Positions 1-9,176 of a DNA stretch of 64,000 nucleotides are shown here, in pieces. Source of the DNA: Cellulosilyticum sp. (GTDB lineage: Bacteria; Bacillota; Clostridia; Lachnospirales; Cellulosilyticaceae); NCBI GenBank assembly GCA_015058045.1, contig SVDC01000009.1, positions 13,394 through 77,393 of the forward strand. The letters are read 5' to 3'. The position numbers were made by a program, and so were the translations under genes. The notes beneath the pieces are model-generated. The model was not told the DNA's origin. It did not search any database and saw only the letters and a list, made by a program, of their open reading frames with translations. How positions within the stretch are numbered: the first letter of the stretch is position 1; the number at the start of each line of letters is the position of its first letter.

Positions 1-799
1 AGCGTCTTGATGGGCATTGTTTCTTATGCTCTTTGGCTATAAAGTGATTAAAACCATATACAAATGGATCTGCTTTTCTCTCTACAATATCTGCTTTACC
101 ATTCTTTGTTAAGAACTCACATAATACAATATCTCCTGTGCGATCGCCTATAATGATATTAGCATTGGTACAAATAGGCATACTATGAATTTTTTCTAAA
201 GCTTCTTTAGTCGTACTACAAGTATCTAATAATATTCTTACAATAAAAGGAAATGAAAAACCTTCTGCTTCACCTTTTGAAGGGGTATTAAACTCTAAGC
301 TAGTAATGGCAACACATAATCCCTTTTCATTCATCCCATCAAAGCGACCTACGCCAAAGAATGCAAACCCCATATGAGCATAGCCCTCTGCTTTTCTAGT
401 TAAAATGTAAGTATACTCATCCTCTAGGTTATACTCATAGCTTTGCCCAATATAACTATGGCCATCTACCGTTTTACTACCATCTACACCTGTCACACTA
501 CATGCACATGGCTTCTTTGTGCCATAACCATTTAACACATTGGTCATTTCATGTAAAGGCACTCCTAATCCTGCCGCTAGTCCCTTAACCTCTTCCCCTA
601 ATCCTTGGCTATAGCGATTTAATAAATCACATCTTTCTAAAGCTTCCTCTTCATTAAACTTTTTTCCTTCATCAGATTTCATCAAAAGGAAAGCTTTAAT
701 ATCTGGTCGTTTCTGAGCAATATACTTTCCTTGCTTTTTGCCTCTTTCATAAGCACTGCCTTCTAAAAATAATTTGTAGTAAGTGATTTCCTGTTTCAT
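1..799 (-). CDS. C45-family autoproteolytic acyltransferase/hydrolase (3' truncated by window edge)
   Basis: The frame is open from an ATG at 797-799 to the left edge, giving 266 residues without a stop, so the C-terminus lies outside the window. An AGGAGGAAG ribosome binding site sits about 8 bases before the ATG. The protein resembles the peptidase C45 / acyl-CoA:6-aminopenicillanate acyltransferase group of Ntn hydrolases. An N-terminal helical part ends at a PCACS segment (residues 97-101) where the self-processing nucleophile Cys is expected (C98 or C100, C100 more likely). GQSYEYN and FFGVGRFDGMNEKGL segments typical of these enzymes follow. Such proteins cleave themselves and hydrolyse amide bonds; the substrate here cannot be inferred. 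The family call is from recalled motifs. Confidence 0.75.
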   Translation of the reverse strand, partial: MKQEITYYKLFLEGSAYERGKKQGKYIAQKRPDIKAFLLMKSDEGKKFNEEEALERCDLLNRYSQGLGEEVKGLAAGLGVPLHEMTNVLNGYGTKKPCACSVTGVDGSKTVDGHSYIGQSYEYNLEDEYTYILTRKAEGYAHMGFAFFGVGRFDGMNEKGLCVAITSLEFNTPSKGEAEGFSFPFIVRILLDTCSTTKEALEKIHSMPICTNANIIIGDRTGDIVLCEFLTKNGKADIVERKADPFVYGFNHFIAKEHKKQCPSRR

Positions 800-861
800 A
801 AGCTTTCTTCCTCCTCTTAAGTGATAAGCTTATTTTAGAAGAGGTAGCTTTTTTAATCCCG

Positions 862-1893
862 TCATTTTGTGCTATGCTCAGTCAGATGAAGTGCTCTTTC
901 ATTAATGGACATCACAAAATCTTGAACCTGACCTAGATTAGGTTCTTTAGGTAATTTTGTTTTATGCACTGCTTCTTTAAATCGTCTTTCATACGCTGCT
1001 ACCAACTCAAAGAAAGCTTCCTCATAGGTGCCATCTGCTTTTTGAAATTGTCCATTTCGAATACCCATTAATAAGTCTTGCTCTGCTTCGCGATAGGTAA
1101 TGACTTCTCCTTTTTCTATTAGGTCTATGCCTATCATAAAAAGCCTAATTAAGTGCATAGCATGTTTATTGAGATGCGCATCATCTTTTTTCTTATTTCT
1201 TTTCCCCAGCTTGTCGTAGTCCTTGACGATATTATGCATTTCGGACCATAGATTTTTATAATCTCTTAAAGGATAGTGCTTTAAACAAACATCCATAAAA
1301 ATTTCTGTTTCAAAATCCTCTCTATTAGAGCGATCTATATAAAGCTTTAAGCTCCCCTCCTCAAAACTTTCATATCGCTGTTTCAAACTATACAGAGCAT
1401 TTTGTACAGAATGATAAATATGTTCTTCTTTTTCTCTTTGAGGATAGCTATCTCTTGCTAAGGCGTTTTGTAACCTTCTAAGTTGTGCAGTTGCATAGCC
1501 TCCGAACGAGTGAATGGCACGTTGTGATAAAAAGAGGTCTTTATGATTAAGGAGCTCTTGTCCTATTTCATTTAAATAAAGATAATGCTCTTTTTTTAAT
1601 CCTAGTAACTCAATCACATTAGGATTACAGTTTAAAAGTAATGCTACCATTTTATTAAAACTATAAATACAAGTATCCGTATGACTATCAACATATTGCT
1701 CAAAAGTTGTCATGCCTATTAAATCTGATTTTCTATTTAAGGCAATGCCTCTTATATCTATATCACTCTCTTCTGTCTCAGTACCGTAGGCATAACTTCC
1801 TCCTAAACCTAGTAAAATAATATTTTCGCCCAAATGCTCGTTTTCTTTTAAAAAATGATAATCAGGGCTATTGAGTATTGACGTTCTTATCAT
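862..1893 (-). CDS. Nucleotidyltransferase, RlaP/YcgL-like (Pol beta superfamily)
   Basis: A 343-residue protein with a GSYAYGT segment at residues 32-38 followed by SDIDIRG at 43-49. This is the GS(x)n DxD signature of minimal nucleotidyltransferases (PF10127-like, RlaP group). The two aspartates D44 and D46 would bind the metal and nucleotide. The remaining part is helical, with charged segments and no membrane span or signal peptide. Members are soluble proteins of uncertain substrate; some are linked to RNA ligation or repair. An AAGGAAG site precedes the ATG. The gene is in line with the C45 gene, 62 bases upstream of it, so co-transcription is possible. No phage or toxin-antitoxin partner is adjacent. 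Confidence 0.8.
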   Translation of the reverse strand: MIRTSILNSPDYHFLKENEHLGENIILLGLGGSYAYGTETEESDIDIRGIALNRKSDLIGMTTFEQYVDSHTDTCIYSFNKMVALLLNCNPNVIELLGLKKEHYLYLNEIGQELLNHKDLFLSQRAIHSFGGYATAQLRRLQNALARDSYPQREKEEHIYHSVQNALYSLKQRYESFEEGSLKLYIDRSNREDFETEIFMDVCLKHYPLRDYKNLWSEMHNIVKDYDKLGKRNKKKDDAHLNKHAMHLIRLFMIGIDLIEKGEVITYREAEQDLLMGIRNGQFQKADGTYEEAFFELVAAYERRFKEAVHKTKLPKEPNLGQVQDFVMSINERALHLTEHSTK

Positions 1894-2023
1894 ATTCTTC
1901 CTTTCTTATTTCTATGGATTTATTCTATCATCAAAATCTTATCCACTTATCTTTATCCAAGCCTATTTTAATTGAGTCTATTATAGTGCTACTCTTAGAA
2001 ATAAAGCAATGTTAACACATACA

Positions 2024-2067
2024 AAAGCTCACTAGTAGACCGTAATTACTTCTACCTAGTGAGCTTT
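2024..2067 (-). terminator. Rho-independent terminator of the esterase gene
   Basis: Perfect 12-bp arms AAAGCTCACTAG (2024-2035) and CTAGTGAGCTTT (2056-2067) lie just past the stop of the 2075-3097 gene on the minus strand. Confidence 0.8.
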
Positions 2068-2074
2068 AACCAAT

Positions 2075-3097
2075 TTACCTTACTTTATTAATTTTATTTA
2101 TTCTACTTGGTATTTTTCTATCCTTGCATTCCTCTTCAACATCTCTATTTTTCTTATTAATCCAAGCTGTACAAGAATCCATAGCTGCACGGCAAGCTTT
2201 GGTTTGGTCTAACGCATGGAGCACAACAAAGTCATGAATAATAGCTTGATAGCGAATCGCCGTTACTTCTACCCCTGCTTTTCTTAACTTTCTTGCATAA
2301 TCTTCACCTTCAGATCTTAGTACATCTGCCTCTCCATTTAAGATCATCGCATCAGGTAATCCCTTTAATTCCTCTATACTTGCCCTTAATGGAGAAGCCG
2401 TAATTTCATCTCGGTCTTTTCTACTGGTTGTATATTGATTCCAGAACCACATCATACCTGCTCTATATAAATAATAGTCACAAGCAAATTTTCGATAAGA
2501 CTCTGTATCAAAACAAGCATTAGTTACAGGATAAAACATAAGCTGCTTATGAATCTTAGGTCCTTTTCTATATTTAGCCATAATCGTCATAATGGTTGCC
2601 ATATTGCCACCTACACTATCTCCTGCAACTGTTAAGGTATTTAAATTCACCCTACATCCTTGCTTTTGCAATAACGAAGGCAGGGAGCACATGATTTCAT
2701 AGCACTGCTCTATTGCAGTGGGATACTTAGCTTCTGGAGACAAACTATATTCTGGGAAAACAACGATAGAATGTGTACGAGCCGCCAACTCTCTTACTAT
2801 TTTTTCATGGGTATGAAAATTGCCAAATACCCACCCGGCACCATGGATATAGTAAATAACATGGGCTACATCAGTAAGACACTCAGGAATAACAAAATAC
2901 ACCTCTACATTCCCCCACTTACTGGTTTTGACACAAGTATTTCTAATCTCAGCTGGATACATATAAACAGGAGCATTCTGCAATTCATCAAACTTTTTTC
3001 GTCCTTCTTCTGGTGGTAATTGAAAAATTAGGGGTGGCTTCGAACTCTCATTACATACTTTTTCTGCAGCAGCTTCTAAAGGCACGCATCGTTTCAT
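2075..3097 (-). CDS. Alpha/beta hydrolase, HSL-type esterase
   Basis: A 340-residue cytoplasmic esterase of the hormone-sensitive-lipase group (alpha/beta hydrolase fold 3). The oxyanion-hole motif appears as HGAGW (HGGGW in most relatives), the nucleophile elbow as GDSVGGN, the acid in the NGEADVL segment, and the catalytic His in IHDF near the C-terminus. These enzymes hydrolyse short-chain acyl or acetyl esters, which would suit deacetylation of plant-derived compounds; the true substrate is unknown. There is no signal peptide. The ATG has GAGAGGAAGG upstream. The gene is single, with its own terminator downstream. Confidence 0.85.
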   Translation of the reverse strand: MKRCVPLEAAAEKVCNESSKPPLIFQLPPEEGRKKFDELQNAPVYMYPAEIRNTCVKTSKWGNVEVYFVIPECLTDVAHVIYYIHGAGWVFGNFHTHEKIVRELAARTHSIVVFPEYSLSPEAKYPTAIEQCYEIMCSLPSLLQKQGCRVNLNTLTVAGDSVGGNMATIMTIMAKYRKGPKIHKQLMFYPVTNACFDTESYRKFACDYYLYRAGMMWFWNQYTTSRKDRDEITASPLRASIEELKGLPDAMILNGEADVLRSEGEDYARKLRKAGVEVTAIRYQAIIHDFVVLHALDQTKACRAAMDSCTAWINKKNRDVEEECKDRKIPSRINKINKVR

Positions 3098-3247
3098 CTA
3101 ATCCTTCCTCTCCATAACTTTTACTTCTCTATCCAAAAGTTACCTCTTAACTTATTTCCTTATTAGTTTATGGTATTTTATTACAATTGTTCCTGTTTTA
3201 CTCTTTCAAAATCTCTATCCTTATTGTCTTCTCAAAATCAAACCATA

Positions 3248-4204
3248 TTAAAATGTCCCATAAATAAGACCTAAGCTTTTTAAGATAAATAACCAGAAAG
3301 TTAATGTAAAAGCACTGGCAAGGGTAGTAATCACAACGGTAGTAGAAGTTAATTCCCCTTTATGGCCTAAATTACGTGCCATAACGAAACACGATACTGT
3401 TGTAGCCGCTCCCAACATCACTAAAATGGCTACTAATTTCTGCTCATAAAAACCTAAATGCACTGCAATAGGTAAGAAAATCCCTGTAAATACCACTAAC
3501 TTTAATACGCTACAGATTATCGCTAGCCCTAAATTATGCTTTGCTTGTTTCATATCAAACTCTGCACCTAATGCCATTAAACCTAGTGGCGTTGCTAAAT
3601 TTGCGATATTTACAACTGTCTTTTCCATAATACTGGGTTGTGGAATTTCTAATAATGACCACCCCATTCCTATGGCAATTCCAATAATAATAGGGTTAGT
3701 TATCACATCTTTAAAAGTCTTCCTTAGTATGTACTTATTAAGTTGTCCTCTATCTGGTTTCATTAAATTTAAAATGAGTACTGCTGCTACATTATATAGA
3801 GGAACTGCTGCAATAATCATTAAAGAAGCTGTACCGGCTGAACCATAAATATTTTGCACAAAAGCACACCCAAGAAGAGCTGAACTACTTCTATAAGATG
3901 CTTGTGCAAATTCGCCTCGTACAGAACGATCTTTAACTAGAAAAGATAACCCTACTGATGCCAGAATACTTAAAAGTGAGACCACAAAACAAAATACAAC
4001 AAACTGTGTATCCCACATTTCATAAAAGTCTGCGGTGGAAAGTTCTTTAAAAACTAAAATAGGTAAGCCTACTTTAAACACAAACTGATTCATCTTACTT
4101 GTAAAAGCTTTATCAAAAAGTCCTATATGTCTTAAATAATACCCAATCACCATCATCAAAAAAATGGGCATTGTGGCATTTAAACTAAATATCAAATTTT
4201 CCAT
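3248..4204 (-). CDS. AEC-family permease (auxin efflux carrier / malate permease type)
   Basis: A 318-residue integral membrane protein with about ten hydrophobic segments in two halves, opening with MMVIGYYLRHIG, which is typical of the AEC family (PF03547). The family contains malate, malonate and other organic-acid carriers in Firmicutes; the substrate cannot be told from sequence. AAGGAGATAC lies ahead of the ATG. It is oriented like its neighbours but separated by about 150 bases on each side. The terminator at 4291-4324 belongs to the upstream glycosidase operon, so this permease probably has its own promoter in the short interval 4205-4290. Confidence 0.85.
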   Translation of the reverse strand: MENLIFSLNATMPIFLMMVIGYYLRHIGLFDKAFTSKMNQFVFKVGLPILVFKELSTADFYEMWDTQFVVFCFVVSLLSILASVGLSFLVKDRSVRGEFAQASYRSSSALLGCAFVQNIYGSAGTASLMIIAAVPLYNVAAVLILNLMKPDRGQLNKYILRKTFKDVITNPIIIGIAIGMGWSLLEIPQPSIMEKTVVNIANLATPLGLMALGAEFDMKQAKHNLGLAIICSVLKLVVFTGIFLPIAVHLGFYEQKLVAILVMLGAATTVSCFVMARNLGHKGELTSTTVVITTLASAFTLTFWLFILKSLGLIYGTF

Positions 4205-4290
4205 TATGTATCTCCTTAAGTAGCATTTTATTTCCTCTATATTTCATTTTTCATACCAAATGTGTTGTAGAGGATTTTTTGCACTAAAAA

Positions 4291-4324
4291 TAGAAGGGTA
4301 TTATCTCATTATAACACCCTTCTA
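4291..4324 (-). terminator. Terminator of the GH127-GH36 operon
   Basis: Arms TAGAAGGGT (4291-4299) and ACCCTTCTA (4316-4324) are followed on the minus strand by a T-rich run (TTTTT), directly after the GH36 stop. Confidence 0.85.
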
Positions 4325-4339
4325 TAACTTATACATAAT

Positions 4340-6505
4340 TTAATCTAGTAGAATCCCTACCGCTTCCATTTCTTCTGTTGGATAAACATAGAGTATATTT
4401 TTCTTAACCTCTGCCTGTACTAAGGTTCCTGCAAATATCTTTGAAATATGTGTTGGACAATCTTTTGGCAACTTAATTTCAATGACTTTCGGTAAGGCAT
4501 CACTTTCTAAAGGCTTATTAAATTGATGAACAACAACATAGGCTTTTTCATGTTTTCCCTCATAAAGTTCCAATCCATTTTCTATAACATGATTGTCTCT
4601 TTGCACACGAATAACCGCTTGGTAACCTGTTAATTCACGATCGCTTATTCCTTTATGAGAATCTATGTAAGTGTAACCTTCCTTAATAATTGGTGCGATT
4701 TCTTTATAAAACGCCATCCCCTGATCAATGACTTTCCATTGCTCCTGACTTAACTGGGTTACATCCCCTGATAAGCACATTCTCCCTAAAAAAGTACTGC
4801 ATAAAATATAAGCAATACGTTTTAACGAAGCATCCTTCCTAATAACTGCCCAAATTTGACTCTGTCTTGGCAAAATCGTACGATGTAGTTGAGCTGCAAT
4901 AACTGGAATTTCCTCACATTCATGCGCATCTGAAAAAGATGCCATGCTACATAAACTCATCATTAATGGCTCTAATTTATGGCCACCTGACGCACAATTT
5001 TCTAAGATAATATCCGGAATTTCCTCTTTAACTTTCTTAACAAATGCAACCGACGCCTCCATATTTTGTCTTAATCCTTCTCCTATGGACTCAGCGCCAT
5101 CACATCCTAATCCAATGGTATCATTATAGTCCATTTTCATATACTCCGCACCAAAGTCTTTTAACTGATGAATGACCTTTTCTGTAAGATAGGTCTTGGT
5201 TTCTGACTTTCTCATATCAAAAAATCGGCGATTGAGCGTAGTGAGTACATGTCCATCACGTTTAAGTAATAGGTCTTCATTTTGATAAACATGCGCATCT
5301 CTTCCCACATTATCAATCTCAAACCATATCCCTGGTTTCATCCCTGCTGCCTTAATACAATCTAATGTATAACGAATGCCTTTAGGAAATAGTTTTTGAG
5401 ATGGCACATAATCCCCCATGCCATTTCCCCAATGTTTTCCTTCCTCTACAAACCATCCACAATCCATCACAAAATAATCGATTCCCTTCCCCTTAATAGC
5501 CTCTACGATGCTAGATATGTTTTCATGAGAAGGTAATCCCCATGTCGTACAATATTCATTAAATAAGATAGGTAAATCTTGCTCTACCTCAGGTCCATTT
5601 TGTAAATATTTTTCCCCAGCTTGTGTTAATCTTTGAGTAGCATAATCTACATCACCTATGCAAACTGTTAAAATGGCTTTTGGTGATGTAAATTGTTCTC
5701 CAGGTTCTACATATTTAAGCCATTGTCCAAACTCTCTATCTGCCTGACCACCCGAAAGTGTCACACTCGTATCCCGTCTATAAGTTTCCATCTGCCAAGA
5801 GCCCTCTATCGCAAGTTGAGCACCCCATGTAACATGTGCCTCTTGATCTTCTAATGCTATAAAGGGAAAGTAACTTTTTGCTGGCATAGACCCAATTTGT
5901 CCATAACGAACTGCATTAGGCTGCCATTTAGACCAATTGGATTCCATTAATAAGTCTTCTAATCGTTCGCTTTTCAGTCTACCTTCCTGACTCCACTTAC
6001 TTAAAATCCTATGTAATACAAGCTCCTTACCGTCCCCATCCTGAAAGGGTGTCATTTCACTCAGAGAAAAACTCGATAATAATTCTATATCCGCTCTTTG
6101 ACTTGATTGATTTACAAAAGTCGTCTGACTGGCTACGCTTACTTCTCCCTTTCTCCATGATAGTTCATGAATTAGCAAGTGCCCTCTTCCATCTTGTAAA
6201 TAAGTCTTAATAGAGGTTATATCATCTTGCTGCTCATATTTTTGCTCGGTAAAATAACATCTTTCAACTGTTTCACTATTACGTAAGGTTACCCCTCCCG
6301 CATATGCTCCAGGATAAGCATCTCCCACTAGTTTGATTTGAACTAAACTATCACCTCTTATCCCTTTTGGCTTTTTTACAAGCTGCCTCATTTTTACTGG
6401 AATAAGTTGAAGTTCCATCTGTCCTGTTCCTAATTTCAAGTATCTTGCAAGCATGTCACCTAATTGATATTCTTGATACACTTCTCTTTGAAAATCCTGA
6501 TCCAT
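4340..6505 (-). CDS. Alpha-galactosidase, glycoside hydrolase family 36
   Basis: A 721-residue retaining alpha-galactosidase with the usual GH36 layout: N-terminal beta-sandwich, (beta/alpha)8 barrel from about residue 310, and a C-terminal beta domain. Visible motifs are DYFVMDCGWF (343-352), GIWFEIDNVGRD (392-403), YMKMDYND with the nucleophile D459, LENCASGGHK (501-510), and SFSDAHE with acid/base D526. It has no signal peptide, so it acts in the cytoplasm on imported galactosides such as melibiose, raffinose or galactomannan side chains. It is the second gene after GH127 and shares its operon and terminator. It has an AGGGGGAG ribosome binding site. The 78-base spacer upstream carries a relic of an ABC permease gene. 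Confidence 0.93.
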   Translation of the reverse strand: MDQDFQREVYQEYQLGDMLARYLKLGTGQMELQLIPVKMRQLVKKPKGIRGDSLVQIKLVGDAYPGAYAGGVTLRNSETVERCYFTEQKYEQQDDITSIKTYLQDGRGHLLIHELSWRKGEVSVASQTTFVNQSSQRADIELLSSFSLSEMTPFQDGDGKELVLHRILSKWSQEGRLKSERLEDLLMESNWSKWQPNAVRYGQIGSMPAKSYFPFIALEDQEAHVTWGAQLAIEGSWQMETYRRDTSVTLSGGQADREFGQWLKYVEPGEQFTSPKAILTVCIGDVDYATQRLTQAGEKYLQNGPEVEQDLPILFNEYCTTWGLPSHENISSIVEAIKGKGIDYFVMDCGWFVEEGKHWGNGMGDYVPSQKLFPKGIRYTLDCIKAAGMKPGIWFEIDNVGRDAHVYQNEDLLLKRDGHVLTTLNRRFFDMRKSETKTYLTEKVIHQLKDFGAEYMKMDYNDTIGLGCDGAESIGEGLRQNMEASVAFVKKVKEEIPDIILENCASGGHKLEPLMMSLCSMASFSDAHECEEIPVIAAQLHRTILPRQSQIWAVIRKDASLKRIAYILCSTFLGRMCLSGDVTQLSQEQWKVIDQGMAFYKEIAPIIKEGYTYIDSHKGISDRELTGYQAVIRVQRDNHVIENGLELYEGKHEKAYVVVHQFNKPLESDALPKVIEIKLPKDCPTHISKIFAGTLVQAEVKKNILYVYPTEEMEAVGILLD

Positions 6506-6528
6506 TACGTCTCCCCCTGTACTTCTAC

Positions 6529-6585
6529 CTAGGCTTTTACAGCTCCAGTCATAATATCCTTTAAATTACTTTTGAATATTTTATT
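6529..6585 (-). pseudogene. Remnant C-terminus of a carbohydrate ABC-transporter permease
   Basis: Between the GH127 stop and the GH36 start the minus strand holds an open stretch of about 18 codons ending in TAG at 6529-6531. Its translation ends FNKIFKSNLKDIMTGAVKA. Sugar ABC inner-membrane permeases of the MalG/AraQ/YtcP type characteristically end FQKYFVKGIMIGAVKG or similar, so the match covers spacing as well as residues. I infer that transporter genes once lay between the two glycosidases and were deleted. Because the stretch is short, chance similarity cannot be excluded. Confidence 0.55.
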
Positions 6586-8848
6586 AAATCCTGTTGGTAC
6601 TTACAAATAATTCATCCCATATACTACAGAAGTCACTGTCATTATTTGTTTTAAAAATCACTTCTATGTTTTCTTGTTGCAAATCTATTCTATCCGTAGG
6701 TATTTCGTAGGATTGAATATACATCTGATCTACTTTTTTATTTAATCTTTCTTGAACAAGAAGTTTGCCATTAATCCATATATCGAATACCTCTTCTTCA
6801 TCATTTCCTCTATAAGTTACATTTAAATATTTAGCTTGTGCATTCCATTTTAGGATGTATCTAAACCACCCCTTACCCCTAATAAAACGACATCTATGTC
6901 CTTCTATTCCTGATGTCTGTGTATTATCCCCTCGAATTTGATGTGATAATTCATATTGATCATTTCCTACAGGGATGCAATCTATCATATCTTTAGAGCG
7001 TTCAAGTTTAGTTTGAATTTCTTTTTCTATTTCTGCTTGTTCCGTTGAACCTTTCTCAATCAGCTTCCAGTATATCCCATAACGTTCTTTGTACTCACTA
7101 AAATAAGGTCTAAAAGTTAGCTTCTTATCTTCATCAGTACCCTGAAGTACAAACTTCATTTCATTACCCACTCTAATCAATCTATCTGACAGACGTTCTA
7201 GCCATACTTCTACTGTTTCTTTTGCTAAAAGTAAGTAATCCTTAATAAAGAAATCTTTTGTTGGTATGACAACATTTACACCTGTCTCTGTGGTTAACAT
7301 CATTTCTTTTCCCAATTCTGCACATAGTACAATAGGCCCATACATGAAGGCAATAGAATGCGGTAAATCTGGGAGTCTTTCATAATGCACACTCGCACTA
7401 AATTGAATTTTTATTTCTTGGCTACCATATAGCTCCATGTATCCATATTCATTTACTACATTATAAGCTATTTCTTTTCCATCTGCTGTAACCTTTGCTT
7501 TTCCCTCACTCCACCAAGGTATTCTAAAATAAATTTCAACCTTTTGATTCCCTTGTACCTGTATACGTAATTCAACATCTTCTACATCTAATAACTCTGC
7601 TTTCATATCTAATTCTATATTTCTTTCTCCCCACTCCAAATGAGAGCTTAGATAACGATTAATATAAATTGCCTTTTCATCATGGAAATAAATACCATCA
7701 CCTAACTTTGTAAAATTCTCCATCCCTGTACCTGTACAACACCAAAAATGATTATCTGGAGAGCCAAAAACTTTAAAATAACCTGATGCCATAGGTTGAA
7801 AATAGGTTGTCATTCCTGTCTCTGGATTTTGAGAAGATAGTATAGCATTCAACCACGTACGTTCATAAAAGTCTCCATACTTTTTATCTGCTGTAATCTC
7901 AAAAAGCATCTGTGTGAGCTTTAACATATTATAGACATTACATGTTTCACAATTACATGCCGTTCTTTCACGATCTAAAATATTGGGCTCTCCAAAGTGC
8001 TCCCACTCACTATTTCCACCTGTACAATAAGTATGATTTGAAGTAACAATATCCCAAAAATTTTGAGCAACCTTTAAATAATATTCTTCCCCTTCTACTA
8101 AATAACGTTTTAATGCACCTATAATTTTAGGAATGGTTGCATTAGCATGTAACCCATTTAGTATATCTCTTTTATCAAATAATGGCCTAAATAAAGTTTC
8201 TTCATCGAACTTCTTAGCTGCCTCTTTGAAATGGCTATTTCCTGAAACTTGATATAACTCATATAATGCAGCATTCATTCCACCATACTCTACCTGTAAT
8301 ACACGTTTATGTATCTCTTCACTCCAACTACTACATCTGTTATAAACCCATTCTCCTAAATCTATGAGTATTTTATAAGCCGTTTGATTTTTTCCTAATT
8401 GATAAGCTTGTAATAAGCCTTCAAATAATTTATCCATGGTATACCAAGGCACCCAAGCAGGATGTTGGCTTTCAATTCGATCAAAAATTTCTTCTGGAGA
8501 AGCAAATAGAAAACCATCTTGCCTTTGACATAATCTAAGTTCATCACATATATAATCTATCCTTTCTTTTATTTGTAATGAAGCTTGACTTGCATAGGCT
8601 TGAGATAATGCACCTAAGTAGTGTCCCAGTGTATGCCCTTGAATTTCCGTAGCTTCCCATCCATTATATCTCATAGCTTTTTTAGGTAATCCTGCCGTCT
8701 CTCTAAATCCAGCTAATAAACAATCTGGCTTAAGAAATTCTAAATAATTCACTTCTCTTTCATAGGCATTTTTACAATATGCCTCTGTGACTTTTATATC
8801 CGCTAAATTAAACGCTTCTAATTTATCCCTTTTCTCTTTATAACTCAT
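6584..8848 (-). CDS. Beta-L-arabinofuranosidase, glycoside hydrolase family 127
   Basis: A 754-residue GH127 (former DUF1680) enzyme. It has an (alpha/alpha)6 barrel carrying the zinc and cysteine chemistry of this family: E301-T-C303 in the CNCETCNVYNMLKL segment and the pair C370-C371 in FWCCTGTGMEN. In the characterised HypBA1 enzyme the equivalent Cys acts as the nucleophile. A Glu in SEWEHFGE (around 287) is a likely acid/base. The last 100 or so residues form an added beta-rich domain. With no signal peptide it would release L-arabinose from arabino-oligosaccharides inside the cell. It is the first gene of the operon with GH36 and divergent from the AraC regulator at 9177. Confidence 0.9.
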   Translation of the reverse strand: MSYKEKRDKLEAFNLADIKVTEAYCKNAYEREVNYLEFLKPDCLLAGFRETAGLPKKAMRYNGWEATEIQGHTLGHYLGALSQAYASQASLQIKERIDYICDELRLCQRQDGFLFASPEEIFDRIESQHPAWVPWYTMDKLFEGLLQAYQLGKNQTAYKILIDLGEWVYNRCSSWSEEIHKRVLQVEYGGMNAALYELYQVSGNSHFKEAAKKFDEETLFRPLFDKRDILNGLHANATIPKIIGALKRYLVEGEEYYLKVAQNFWDIVTSNHTYCTGGNSEWEHFGEPNILDRERTACNCETCNVYNMLKLTQMLFEITADKKYGDFYERTWLNAILSSQNPETGMTTYFQPMASGYFKVFGSPDNHFWCCTGTGMENFTKLGDGIYFHDEKAIYINRYLSSHLEWGERNIELDMKAELLDVEDVELRIQVQGNQKVEIYFRIPWWSEGKAKVTADGKEIAYNVVNEYGYMELYGSQEIKIQFSASVHYERLPDLPHSIAFMYGPIVLCAELGKEMMLTTETGVNVVIPTKDFFIKDYLLLAKETVEVWLERLSDRLIRVGNEMKFVLQGTDEDKKLTFRPYFSEYKERYGIYWKLIEKGSTEQAEIEKEIQTKLERSKDMIDCIPVGNDQYELSHQIRGDNTQTSGIEGHRCRFIRGKGWFRYILKWNAQAKYLNVTYRGNDEEEVFDIWINGKLLVQERLNKKVDQMYIQSYEIPTDRIDLQQENIEVIFKTNNDSDFCSIWDELFVSTNRI

Positions 8849-9176
8849 TTATCGTATCCACCCTTTACCTTTTAGTGATATTTTAATACTATCTTTTTCA
8901 TAAACTTGGGTAAATGGTGCAAAGATTGATAAAGTGTAAAAAGGTTAGATGTTCCTTTTTTACTACAGATATTTATTGCTTTTTTACACTTTTTATAACA
9001 TTTGTACACCTTATGGCTTCATTTATTGATTTACATCATATCAAATTATATAATTAATTAAACAATTCTTTTATTTTTTATGCTTATTATTTCTTATACT
9101 GAATTATATAAAGCCATTTAAGTTCTATCTAGTGTTAAAAGGTTAGATTCTATAAAAAAAGGAGGGTTATATTTAA
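8849..9176. promoter_or_regulatory. Divergent GH127 / araC control region with 17-bp direct repeats
   Basis: This 328-base AT-rich intergenic region contains two near-identical 17-mers on the plus strand: GTGTAAAAAGGTTAGAT (8934-8950) and GTGTTAAAAGGTTAGAT (9132-9148), matching at 16 of 17 positions. An inverted partial copy (CTTTTTTACAC, 8979-8989) lies between them. One repeat is about 85 bases upstream of the GH127 start and the other about 30 bases upstream of the araC start. This fits asymmetric AraC-type half-sites controlling both transcripts, with autoregulation. The binding role is inference from position. Confidence 0.6.
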
